The notes under the pieces: generated by a model
The model's input: only the letters and a program-made list of their open reading frames with translations
Database searches by the model: none
What the model was told of the DNA's origin: nothing
In this document: piece after piece, positions 8,291 through 16,973 of the stretch
Numbering within the stretch: position 1 is the first letter of the stretch
How the letters are laid out: each line of letters begins with the position of its first letter
NCBI GenBank assembly: GCA_963722965.1
Contig: CAVROX010000006.1
Location: 71,392-135,391, forward strand
DNA from: DATLSM01 sp963722965
GTDB lineage: Bacteria; Actinomycetota; Thermoleophilia; Solirubrobacterales; 70-9
Direction of reading: 5' to 3'
DNA: 64,000 bases
Translations under genes and position numbers: made by a program

Positions 8291-9654
8291 CGCAACGCCT
8301 CGACGATCTCTCGGAAGCACTCGCCGCGCTGTTCGAAGTCGCGGAATGCATCGAAGCTGGCGCAGGCGGGCGAGAGCAGGACGACCTCGCCAGGGCGCGC
8401 GGCGGCGGCGGCCTGCTTGACGGCGTCCGCAAGGTCACGACAGCGATGCAGCTTGATCCCCCAGCTGAGCGCCGGCGCCAGTTCTGCGGCGAGACGGTCG
8501 CAGACGGCGCCGATCAGATAGCAGGCAACGCAGCGCTCGCGGATCGGCTCAAGCAGCGGAGCGAAGGTGTCCCCCTTGTCACTGCCGCCGAGGATCGCGT
8601 GAATCCCGCCCGCAAACGCGTTCAACCCAACCACGGCAGAAGCGACGTTGGTTGCCTTGGAATCGTTGACGAAGCGCACCCCCCCGATCTCGGCCACCTG
8701 CTCGAGGCGATGCGGGACGCCTGCGAAGCTGCGCAGTCCCTCGCGCACGGGATCGCGCTCGATTCCCATCGCCAATGCAGCTGCCGCGGCGGCCATCGCG
8801 TTGGCGACGTTGTGCTCGCCGAGGAGGCGGAGCTCCCCGACGCCGATCAGCGGCTCGCTGCCATAAAAGATCGTGTCCCCGGCGAGGGAGACCTCACACT
8901 CGGGCGCTGCCCCGTGGCAAAAGGCGATGCGGCGGGCGCAGCCGCCCAGGTCGACCCCGGCCAACGCCGGGTCGTCTGCGTTGTACACGGCGATGTCATC
9001 GTTGCCCTGGTTGGCGAAAACGCGCAGCTTCGCGTCCAGATAGGCGCCGAGGTCAGCGTGGCGGTCGAGGTGATCGGGCGCGAGATTGAGGAAGACCGCG
9101 CACTCGGGAGCGAAGGCGACGCTGTCCTCGAGCTGAAAGCTCGAGCACTCACAGACAACGGTTGCCGCCGGATCGACGTTGCCGGCCAGCGCCGAGAGCG
9201 GCGTGCCGACGTTACCCGCGACTGCGACCGGCTCAGCGGCGGTCCGGTACAGGTGCCCGAGCAGCTCGACCGCCGTCGTCTTTCCGTTGGTCCCGGTCAC
9301 CGCGATGAAGCGGTTGACGATCGCCCGCCAGGCGACCTCCAGCTCCCCCACCACCTCGATTCCGCGCTCCAGCGCGGCGGCGATCACCGGCGCCTCCCGC
9401 GGAACCCCGGGGCTCTTCACGACCGTCCGCACTCCGTCGAGCAGCGCCAATCCATCCGAATCCAAGACGACTTCGACGCCGACCCCCCTCAGCCCTGCAA
9501 CGCCCAGCGGATGCGCCGCATCGACGCCGATCACCTCCCCGCCCCGCCGGGCAAGAAGTCGCGCCACGGCCTGGCCCGATCGGGCCAGGCCGACGACCAG
9601 GTGCGGGCCGGCTGGAAGCTCGGGGCGGGGCTTTCTATGAGGCGGTGCACCCAT
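8287..9654 (-). CDS. murD: UDP-N-acetylmuramoylalanine--D-glutamate ligase
   Basis: MurD adds D-glutamate to UDP-MurNAc-L-Ala. The 455-residue product has an N-terminal Rossmann-like domain (HLVVGLARSGQAVARLLARR), the central ATP-binding motif FIAVTGTNGKTTAVELLGHL, the CECSSFQLEDS segment, NLAPDHLDRH, LLGEHNVANAMAA, and the third-domain motifs GVPHRLEQVAEIGGVRFVND (split) and SKATN. A final VVLLSPACASFDAFRDFEQR matches MurD C termini. The gene lies between mraY and ftsW with a GTGA overlap to ftsW, the standard order. Nothing unusual is seen. Confidence 0.97.
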   Translation of the reverse strand: MGAPPHRKPRPELPAGPHLVVGLARSGQAVARLLARRGGEVIGVDAAHPLGVAGLRGVGVEVVLDSDGLALLDGVRTVVKSPGVPREAPVIAAALERGIEVVGELEVAWRAIVNRFIAVTGTNGKTTAVELLGHLYRTAAEPVAVAGNVGTPLSALAGNVDPAATVVCECSSFQLEDSVAFAPECAVFLNLAPDHLDRHADLGAYLDAKLRVFANQGNDDIAVYNADDPALAGVDLGGCARRIAFCHGAAPECEVSLAGDTIFYGSEPLIGVGELRLLGEHNVANAMAAAAAALAMGIERDPVREGLRSFAGVPHRLEQVAEIGGVRFVNDSKATNVASAVVGLNAFAGGIHAILGGSDKGDTFAPLLEPIRERCVACYLIGAVCDRLAAELAPALSWGIKLHRCRDLADAVKQAAAAARPGEVVLLSPACASFDAFRDFEQRGECFREIVEALR

Positions 9655-9727
9655 CAGGGCATAGCTTCGCGCTAGGCCCAGCCGAACCTGTCGGGCGGCC
9701 GGCGCTCCAGCGCCCGCGAAGACAAGC

Positions 9728-10702
9728 TCAGCGCCCGATGCTCTGCTGGTAGAGGGTGAAACCGATCCCCGAGCAAACCGCGGCGATGATCCAGAAGCGG
9801 AGCATGATCTTGGTCTCTGACCACGCCATCATCTCGAAGTGATGGTGCAGCGGTGCCATCAGCAGGACCCGACGGCGGAAGGCCTTGAAGGAGAAGACCT
9901 GGACTGCGACCGAGAGCGCCTCGATCACGAAAATTCCGCCGATGATGATCAGCAGCACCTCGGTCTGGGTCATCACGGCGAGAGCGCCGATCGCCCCGCC
10001 CAGGCCAAGCGAGCCAGTGTCGCCCATGAAGATCGATGCCGGAAATGAGTTGAACCAAAGAAAGCCGATGCAGGCGCCGACCAGACAGGCTGAGAGCAGC
10101 GCCAGGTCCTGCCGCTGGCCGGAGACGAAGGCGATCGCGGTGTAGGTGAGCAGGACGATCGCGCATGACCCGGCGGCCAGGCCGTCAAGACCGTCGGTGA
10201 GGTTGACGCCGTTGGAGGTGCCGGCGATGACGAGGAAGACCAGGACGAAGTAGAGGACCGGCCCGAGGTCGATCGCGCCGCCGCCGATCCGGATATAGAG
10301 AATCGGTTCCAGGCCGACCTCGTGCCGCGCCACCCACCACAGGCCGAAGGCGAGAATCAACTGGAAGAGCAGCTTCCAGCGCGCGGAGAGCCCCAGCGAG
10401 CGGCGTTTGACGATCTTGATGAAATCGTCGGCAAAACCGATCGCCGCGCAACCAAGCGCGACGCCGAACACGGCGAGGCTTTGGGCGTCGCGGTTGGACA
10501 GGACGAGGTAGGGCACGCAGATCGCGGCGAAGACGATCAGCCCACCCATCGTCGGAGTCCCCGCCTTCGCGTGGTGCTCCTGGGGGCCGTCCTCCCGGAT
10601 GTGCTGGCCGAACTCCTTGACCCGCAAGTACTCGATGAACTTCGGCCCAAGGAAGATGCAGATCAGCATCGACGCCATGCCGGCGATCAGGACCACGCCC
10701 AT
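9728..10702 (-). CDS. mraY: Phospho-N-acetylmuramoyl-pentapeptide transferase
   Basis: MraY transfers phospho-MurNAc-pentapeptide to undecaprenyl phosphate to make lipid I in the inner membrane. From the ATG at 10702 the product is 324 residues with about ten helices. Diagnostic segments are AKAGTPTMGGLIVFAA near the N terminus, the catalytic-aspartate loop GFADDFIKIVKRRSLGLSAR, NLTDGLDGLAAG, the FMGDTGSLGLGGAIGA loop and the MAPLHHHFEM histidine motif. The open frame extends about 138 codons further upstream through murF, but that extension lacks homology and is antisense-free shadow sequence. murF begins just upstream and murD follows after 73 bases. Confidence 0.97.
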   Translation of the reverse strand: MGVVLIAGMASMLICIFLGPKFIEYLRVKEFGQHIREDGPQEHHAKAGTPTMGGLIVFAAICVPYLVLSNRDAQSLAVFGVALGCAAIGFADDFIKIVKRRSLGLSARWKLLFQLILAFGLWWVARHEVGLEPILYIRIGGGAIDLGPVLYFVLVFLVIAGTSNGVNLTDGLDGLAAGSCAIVLLTYTAIAFVSGQRQDLALLSACLVGACIGFLWFNSFPASIFMGDTGSLGLGGAIGALAVMTQTEVLLIIIGGIFVIEALSVAVQVFSFKAFRRRVLLMAPLHHHFEMMAWSETKIMLRFWIIAAVCSGIGFTLYQQSIGR

Positions 10703-10724
10703 GATTAACCAATGCCCCCCGCCA

Positions 10725-12137
10725 TCAGGCAGATCCTCCACCGCTCCAAAGGCGGGCAGAATCGGGGCTGAATTTGCCCCCCGACTGCCTGCCGGGAGTC
10801 CCTCCCCTGCCCAGCAGCAAATCAAGTCGATCGGCGACGGCCTCCAACCCCGCTGAGCGGGAGCCCTTGACGAGGACCGCGTCGCCGGGGCCGAGCTGCT
10901 CGGCGAGCAGCTCGGCAGCCTCCCCGGGGTCAGCGACGAGCTCGTCGGGGTCATAGTCGCGGGCCCTCTGGCCGACTCCGACCAGGAGGTCGATGCCCGC
11001 TGCCCGCGCGTGTTCACCCACCTCGCGATGGTAGGAGCGCGCATCGGGACCCAGCTCTGCCATCTCGCCGAGCACCGCGACCCTGCGCCTGGCCGCCAGC
11101 GTGCCAAGGTGATCAAGCGCCGCTCGCATCGACACCGGGTTCGCGTTGTAGCAGTCGTTGACCAGGACGATTCCCTCTCCCAGATCGAGGCGCTCGCCCC
11201 GGAACCGCGAGAATCCTATGTTCCCAGCGCGGTCGGCCATCGCCTCAGGCGAGGTGCCCAGCGCCACGCCCGCCGCGATTGCGGCAAGCGCGTTGGTTAG
11301 GTTGTGAGCCTCGACGAATGGGAACTGAAAGCGGGCACTCCCGGCCGGGGTGGCGATCAGCGCCTCGGTGGTGGCGGCGCTGACCTTCACTTCAACCGCC
11401 TCGACGTCGCCGCCCGGGCCGAAGCGCAGCAGATGGGGTGCTGAGCTGAGGTGGGGCTCCAGCGGCCCGGCGTCCACCGGAGCCACCGCCACGCCATCCG
11501 CGGGGAGGGCATCGAGGACCTCCGCCTTGGCTGCCGCGATCGCCTCGATCGATCCCAGCGCCTGGAGGTGGACCGGGCTAACGTTGGTGATCAACGCGAC
11601 ATCGGGCTCGGCGATCGCCGCCAGCTCAGCGATCTGCCCCGGCCCCCGCATCGCCATCTCCAAGACCAGCACCTCGACCCCGGCCGGCGCCTCGAGCACG
11701 CTCAGCGGCAGCCCGATCTCGGTGTTGCGGTTCTCGCGGTTGGCGTGCACCTGTTCCCCCAAAAGCGCCCGGGCGATGTCCTTGACCGAGGTCTTGCCGA
11801 CCGAGCCGGTGACGCCGAGGACCCTGGCGCCCAGGGTCCGACGCCAGGCGCGCGCCAACGCCTGCATCGCGGCGAGCGGGTCATCTGCGCTGAACACCCA
11901 GCCGCCGGCGAGGCCCTCGGCGTGGCGAGCCTCGACCACAGCCCCCCAGGCGCCGGCAGAGATCGCGGCAAAAGCAAACCGACCGCCGTCGGCGCTCTTG
12001 CCGCGCAGGCCAAAGAACAGCGAGCCAGGTCCGGCGTCGCGCGAGTCGATCGCAGCCCGCGCTGGGGATCCCTCGCCCCCCGCCGCGGTGATCCTGGCCC
12101 CCATCGCCGCGGCGATCTGCTCAGCGCTGAGGTTCAC
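10725..12137 (-). CDS. murF: UDP-MurNAc-tripeptide--D-Ala-D-Ala ligase
   Basis: MurF ligates D-Ala-D-Ala to complete the pentapeptide precursor. The 470-residue product carries IDSRDAGPGSLFFGLRG, the ATP-binding motif VLGVTGSVGKTSVKDIARA, HANRENRNTEIGLPLS, EMAMRGPGQI, ALITNVSPVHLQALGS and VNDCYNANPVSMRAAL. The C-terminal domain shows VAVLGEMAELG. The GTG start overlaps the murE stop by four bases. The tail after residue 450 (GRQSGGKFSPDSARLWSGGG) is low complexity and may be extended by drift or an indel. Confidence 0.96.
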   Translation of the reverse strand: MNLSAEQIAAAMGARITAAGGEGSPARAAIDSRDAGPGSLFFGLRGKSADGGRFAFAAISAGAWGAVVEARHAEGLAGGWVFSADDPLAAMQALARAWRRTLGARVLGVTGSVGKTSVKDIARALLGEQVHANRENRNTEIGLPLSVLEAPAGVEVLVLEMAMRGPGQIAELAAIAEPDVALITNVSPVHLQALGSIEAIAAAKAEVLDALPADGVAVAPVDAGPLEPHLSSAPHLLRFGPGGDVEAVEVKVSAATTEALIATPAGSARFQFPFVEAHNLTNALAAIAAGVALGTSPEAMADRAGNIGFSRFRGERLDLGEGIVLVNDCYNANPVSMRAALDHLGTLAARRRVAVLGEMAELGPDARSYHREVGEHARAAGIDLLVGVGQRARDYDPDELVADPGEAAELLAEQLGPGDAVLVKGSRSAGLEAVADRLDLLLGRGGTPGRQSGGKFSPDSARLWSGGGSA

Positions 12138-13575
12138 CGCACACCGGCCAATTTCCGCAGCTCCTCGGCGGCGACCTCGCGGTCATCGAATGGGACCTTG
12201 CGCCCAGCCTCGAACTCCTGCCCCTGCTCATGCCCCTTGCCGGCGATCACGACCGCGTCGCCCGCCCGCGCCCGGGAGAGGGCGCTGGCGATCGCGGCGC
12301 GGCGATCGACCTCGACCTCAACCGTCGATTGGTCCCCGATCCCGGAGAGGACTTCGGCGACGATTGCCCGGGGATCCTCTGAGCGGGGGTTATCGGAGGT
12401 GACGATCGCCAGATCGGAGAGGCCGGCTGCGGCGCGCCCCATTTGCGGCCGCTTGCCGCGGTCGCGGTCCCCGCCGGCGCCAAAAACCGAGATCACCCGC
12501 CCGCCGGTGAGCCGGCGCGCCGCCCGCAGCACGTTCTCCAGCGAGTCGGGAGTGTGGGCGTAGTCGACCAGCACCGCGAACCCCTGCCCCTCATCGACCG
12601 GCTCAAAGCGGCCGGGGACGCCGGCTGCGCCCGCCAGGGCGGCGGCCGCGAGCGCAGGGTCGACCCCGAGCTCCACCGCGGCGGCGAGCGCCCCGAGCGC
12701 GTTGGCAACGTTGAAATGCCCAGGCAGCCTGGTTCGCACCTGCACCCCCCAGCGACGGTGAAGGTTGCTCCCCGGGCGTCAAGGCAAACGTCCTGGGCGG
12801 TGTAGTCGGCCTCGGTGCCCTCAGCGGAGAAGGTCACGCACTCAAACTCGGCGGCGAGGCGGCGACCGTAGCGATCGTCGACGTTGACGATCGCAACCCG
12901 CGGCCCCATCTCAAAAAGCTTGCGCTTTGAGCGAAAGTAGTCCTCCATGTCAGCGTGGAAATCGAGGTGGTCGCGGGTGAGGTTCGTAAACAGCGCCGCG
13001 TCAAAGCTGATCGCGTCGCAGCGATGAAGCGAGAGCGCGTGGGAAGAGACCTCCATCGCACACGCCCGGTCACCCTCGGCCACCATCCGCCGCAGGGTCC
13101 CCTGCAGGTCGATCGCCTCGGGGGTGGTTCGCTCGACCTCCGCGGCGACCCCGCCGATTACCTGCTTCACCGTTCCCAGCAATCCACACGCAATTCCTGC
13201 TGACTCTAGGATCTCTCGAATCAGGAACGCCGTCGTCGTCTTCCCGTTGGTTCCGGTGACCCCGACGACGCTCAACTCCGCACTCGGATCCCGCCAAAAT
13301 CGAGCCGCCAGAGGCGCCATCGCGGCCCGGGCATCCTTGACCACCACCTGGGCCACAGCCAGCTCGAGCTCCCTCTCGACAACAAGACCAGCCGCTCCGG
13401 CCTCAACCGCCGCCGCCGCAAACTGATGTCCGTCGACCCTTCCCCCCGGGACACAGAAGAAAAGCGTGCCTGAGACGACCTCGCGGCTGTCGTAGGCAAG
13501 ATCCACTATCTCGACCCGAGCATCACCGATGATCCGCTCCACGTCCGCCACCGCGACCAGGTCTTCCAGCCTCAC
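12134..13575 (-). CDS. murE: UDP-MurNAc-tripeptide synthetase MurE, with frameshift
   Basis: MurE adds the third amino acid (meso-DAP or lysine) to UDP-MurNAc-L-Ala-D-Glu. The first frame has LAYDSREVVSGTLFFCVPG, the P-loop VVGVTGTNGKTTTAFLIREI, ERTTPEAIDLQ, MEVSSHALSLHR and NLTRDHLDFHADMEDYF. A one-base loss in a G run (12745-12750, coding strand) moves the rest to another frame: RTRLPGHFNVANALGALAAA, LVDYAHTPDSLENVL, VFGAGGDRDRGKRPQM and TSDNPRSEDP. The last motif resembles the DNPR motif of DAP-adding MurE enzymes, so meso-DAP is the likely substrate. Homology starts at the GTG at 13575, although the frame is open to 13734. ftsI, the usual neighbour, is 3.4 kb away behind an insert. Confidence 0.93.
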
Positions 13576-13621
13576 CCCGACGATTCTAAGTAGGCAGATA
13601 GGCGTCCCCACCCGGGTCGGC

Positions 13622-13653
13622 GGGATAGGGGATAACGGGCACGAAACTTCCGC
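13622..13653 (+). repeat. Left copy of a perfect 32-bp inverted repeat bracketing the insert in the division cluster
   Basis: These 32 bases, beginning GGGATAGGGGATAACGGG, occur again in perfect inverted orientation at 16921-16952. Both copies read the same way from the outside of the segment inward. A further 9-base match AGTAGGCAG lies outside each copy (13589-13597 and the complement at 16970-16978). The copy sits 46 bases upstream of the murE start and 31 bases past the end of the propeller gene. The arrangement looks like terminal inverted repeats, but no transposase is encoded between them. Confidence 0.9.
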
Positions 13654-13684
13654 TACGCAAGACCGGCTCAATCGCACGGACGAT

Positions 13685-15137
13685 TCACGAGCTTCGCTGG
13701 ATATAGACCGTGCTGGCCTCCCCCTGCCCTTCATCGACGCTCACCGACACCCAGGCGCGAAGGAATCTCCGGCGGTCAAGCGTCCTCAACCCCCGATGCG
13801 TGAAGCGCAGCGGGACCGACGCGGAGGATTCCCAGGGGACGCTGTACTTGCGCTGGGCGAGGACGATGGCTTGGTTTCTCCCCGTTTTCCGCCCAAGGGA
13901 TATCCGGATTACCCCACGGCAGGGATTGCCATTCCAGCCCCCGGCACAGCTCAACTTGAAGCGGGTCCGGCGATGGCGGACCACCGGTATCGAGGGTCCG
14001 ATAATCCTGACCGAATATTCGGGGACCAGGGCAGATGGCGCGATACGGGCGATTGTGTTCCGCCGGGGCTCGGTCAACCAGATATTGCCTTCGGCGCCCT
14101 TGGTGATTCCGCCGCTGGTCGGTCCTTCGCCGAAGGACGCAGACGAGGTCGACGAGTTCTGATCTTCGGCGAAATTGACGCTGCCCATTGGCGTGACCCG
14201 ACCAACCACCGGCCCTCCGCCAAACTCCGCCCCGGAGAACCAGAGGTTGCCTTCGGGCCCAGCCGTTATCGCCCCTGCGGAGATCCGGAGATTTCCGGGC
14301 AGCTGGAAGTTGGAGAGTTCGCCCTGAGGATCCCTCTTGCAGAGACTTGATTCATCGGCGATCCAGAGCTCGCCCGATGACCCGAAGGTGATTTCACCCG
14401 CCACAGGGCAGGATGGCATTTCGGAGATCTGCCCGGTGGGCGTAATGCGGCCAAGTCTGTGGAACTCCGTGAACCAGAGGTCTCCTTCAGGACCAGCGGT
14501 AATGCCCTGGGGCTGGTTTCGTTCACGTTCGATCGGAAGTCGCAGCGGGAATTCGGTGATTTCCCCGGCAGGGGTGATGCGGCCAATCTTGCCGCGACGT
14601 TCTTCGGAGCTTGGTTCTTCGGGTTCGAGAAACTCGCGTTCGTGCCGGGGCTCTGTGAACCAGAGGTTGCCATCAGGTCCAGCGACGATCTGCATCGGTT
14701 CATTTTCTTCACCCGGCTTGTTCTGGAACTGGGTGATCTGTCCGCTCGGCGTGATGCGGCCGATCGTCTCGCGGTGCGGCATCGTGAACCAGAGGTTCCC
14801 TTCAGGTCCCGTGGTGATGTCCAAGGGACCGGCGGTCTCCCGGCCGGGTTCCACGGGCGTTAGTGGGAATTCCGTGATCTGGCCCGTTGGACTGATCCGC
14901 CCAATCTTTTCCGCCCGGGACTCCGTGAACCAGAGATCGCCTTCTTGGCCGAGGGTGATTCCCTGGGGGTTGGAATCTGCGGGGAGCCCGAAGTCAGTGA
15001 TCGGCCCAGCGAGTATGTCGTGTGCAGCGTAATTGGTGATACTGACCCGGGCTAGCCGATGCGGCACTGGGCAACCCGAGGGCAGCGAGAAATGCTGACA
15101 GTGCTAGTGGCATGAACATTCTCACAAGCGCGCGCAT
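13685..15137 (-). CDS. Secreted virginiamycin B lyase-like (Vgb) beta-propeller protein, frameshift in signal region
   Basis: The mature part has repeated blades of the Vgb type, such as GITLGQEGDLWFTESRAEKI, ITTGPEGNLWFTMPHRETI, IVAGPDGNLWFTEPR and ITAGPEGDLWFTEFHRL, each followed by GRITPTGQITEFPL-like text. About seven blades fit residues 20-330. A C-terminal beta-rich module follows (FKLSCAGGWNGNPCRGVIRI). The long frame starts at 15067 without an export signal, but another frame begins at ATG 15137 with MRALVRMFMPLALSAFLAAL and a cleavage-like ASA, joining after a one-base shift near 15050. So the protein is probably exported. Streptogramin lyase activity is not implied, because many secreted propellers share the repeat. 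It lies inside the inverted-repeat-bounded insert. Confidence 0.75.
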
Positions 15138-15333
15138 GACATTTGATTAAACGCCGCGGGCGTCCTGGACGAGATAAACAAAATGCATTTTCTTCCCCCT
15201 CACGCTCCGGCCTGAATCTCGGTTCCAAATTCGCAGGACAAGCAAATAGTCATCGAGCTATACAGGTCGGCTTCGCGATGGAGCTTTGTGGTGGCCCTTC
15301 GCTGTATTCAAGAGACTCGGACAGGGATATGGT

Positions 15334-16479
15334 TTAGGTCGGCATGGTCACGACGCCTACGACAGTCCGCTGCCACGATTGGGGTGCTTCGTCCGGAGTG
15401 GCTGGGGAGCGGGTCAGGAATAATTCGAACACAGCAATGTGGCCATAAATGCCTTCAAAGCCGTATGTGTCAAAGCAGTTTGGGTAACCACTCTTGCACT
15501 CCCCTTTTATACCGGTCATACGGGATTTGTTGGCGTAAAGACTTGCCCCATATGCGCCATGAGCTTTGCCGAAGCGAAATGGGATCACGTAAGTTAACGG
15601 CAGGGCGCTGTTCCCTGTGACCTGGGCCAGGATTGCGCGGTGACCGCGTTCTGAGCTGAAGAAGGCGAGGAGATGACCATGGAGCGTGGCAGGTTGTTTG
15701 CCCGGTAGCGTAACTTCTGAGATGACCCTGCCTTGACCAACGAGGGATCCAGCACATGTAACACGCGATCGAGACGGCTGCAGGAAGAGCGTGCTTTCCG
15801 GACAGCTGGGCAAGTCCGCCGTCCTAAAGACGAGGTCCCTTGAGACTTCGATGTCGATGCGTTCCAGATTTGGAACAAACTGACGGCCAACTGCCTTTGA
15901 TCGGAAGGCGATTCCTAGAGAAGCCGGTGCTGACGTGGGGCCCAGCAAGAAATCGCGGACATGCACGGAAATGTTCGCCAGTGCGCGCAGACTAGTCTCG
16001 TACGGCCCGGGAGAGACAGGTGCTGTGAAATCCGATTCCGCCGGTCCGCCGGTCCCAGCTGCATTGGATGCGCTCACATCAACACCAATCTTGTCGCCAA
16101 GGTCGGCTTCAGAAAGTACATACGTGATCCCAACCGCTCCAGCAATAGGGTTGCAATAGCGCGCATAGCCAGGCTCGCAGCGCACCCATTGGAATGAATA
16201 GGCGATCGGTTCATTTGACCAGATCCCCTGAGAGGCAGTAACGGTTTGGCCTACGATCGCCCGCCCGACCGATATTTCAGGCCCTATCAAGACCGTTGGC
16301 GGAGGCTGCTTGTGGCATTCGGGTGAGTCCGAGCAAGGTGGCGCAGGGGATGCAAGCACACCGGAGGCTTGGCTTAGAAGGGCAAGCAGGGTTAAGCCAA
16401 ACAAGAAGCCAAAACGGCCGCGTCGAGTCGCGACCAGCACCGGAGCGAAATGTGGCCGGGCCGCTGATCGTTCGTTCAA
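15334..16479 (-). CDS. Secreted protein with an Ig-like module
   Basis: The 381-residue product has an N-terminal signal peptide (GFLFGLTLLALLSQASGVLA, cleavage near residue 43). Residues about 60-150 form an Ig-like module with the pattern VGQTVTASQGIWSNEP, YSFQWVRCEP, CNPIAGAVGITYVLSEADLG and VDVSASNAAG, common in secreted proteins of soil actinobacteria. The remaining 230 residues are beta-rich with paired cysteines (SCPESTLFLQ, RVTCAGSL, ECKSGYPNCFDTYG) and match no family I recognise. It is transcribed in the same direction as the division genes, with about 200 bases before the propeller gene. Function unknown; a surface or matrix role is a guess. Confidence 0.65.
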   Translation of the reverse strand: MNERSAARPHFAPVLVATRRGRFGFLFGLTLLALLSQASGVLASPAPPCSDSPECHKQPPPTVLIGPEISVGRAIVGQTVTASQGIWSNEPIAYSFQWVRCEPGYARYCNPIAGAVGITYVLSEADLGDKIGVDVSASNAAGTGGPAESDFTAPVSPGPYETSLRALANISVHVRDFLLGPTSAPASLGIAFRSKAVGRQFVPNLERIDIEVSRDLVFRTADLPSCPESTLFLQPSRSRVTCAGSLVGQGRVISEVTLPGKQPATLHGHLLAFFSSERGHRAILAQVTGNSALPLTYVIPFRFGKAHGAYGASLYANKSRMTGIKGECKSGYPNCFDTYGFEGIYGHIAVFELFLTRSPATPDEAPQSWQRTVVGVVTMPT

Positions 16480-16920
16480 GTTTCGTTCCTTACGTCATGT
16501 CCTGAGATGCGAACTTGGCGGGAGAGCAAGCTAATCGGTCATCCAGTTTCGTTTCACGCTTCTCACGCCTTATTCACCACGAGCCTGACTTTACTCCTCA
16601 TCCGACACCGTGACAAGGGAGATCGGCAGGCAGTCAGGGCCGAAAGACTCACCCTTTGAGCAAAGCCGTATCTGGTATCGCGCGGACCGCGAAACCAATC
16701 GTCGGGAATTGGCGGAACCCAGCACGCGTTTTCTTCTCGAGGGTTACCACATAGCGTCAGTCCACCGGCGCGAACCAAATGCAGGTAGAGCGTGTCGCCG
16801 TGGGAGAAAGGGATTCAACTGCTTTAGTCGTGGCGCGCTATCACTGAGCGAGGTCGACCGAGAGCTTGCGAAGGTCCCCGCCCCGATCGCCAAACTTGAG
16901 CTGCGGGGGCCCAAGTCGCT
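16480..16920 (+). other. Gene-free stretch upstream of the Ig-module gene
   Basis: About 440 bases between the start of the Ig-module gene and the right inverted repeat hold no convincing gene. Open frames on either strand here lack domain features and biased composition. It may contain the promoter of the two secreted-protein genes, but I see no clear -35/-10 pair. Confidence 0.5.
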
Positions 16921-16952
16921 GCGGAAGTTTCGTGCCCGTTATCCCCTATCCC
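16921..16952 (-). repeat. Right copy of the 32-bp inverted repeat
   Basis: This is the exact reverse complement of 13622-13653. It lies 21 bases beyond the ftsI stop codon. The flanking AGTAGGCAG match (16970-16978, complement) overlaps that stop codon. Together the copies delimit a 3.3 kb segment carrying two secreted-protein genes. Confidence 0.9.
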
Positions 16953-16973
16953 CCCGGTCGGCCCGCAACCTGC

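Noticed and set aside
5310..9675. Long plus-strand open frames across murC, murG, ftsW and murD
   Set aside because: They are antisense to clearly conserved genes, have Arg/Gln/Asp-rich shadow composition and no domain motifs. High GC makes such frames common.
13622..13653. The 32-bp repeat as a MraZ or other division-gene operator
   Set aside because: It lacks GTGGG boxes in phase, and the second copy lies downstream of ftsI in inverted orientation, which does not fit an operator role.
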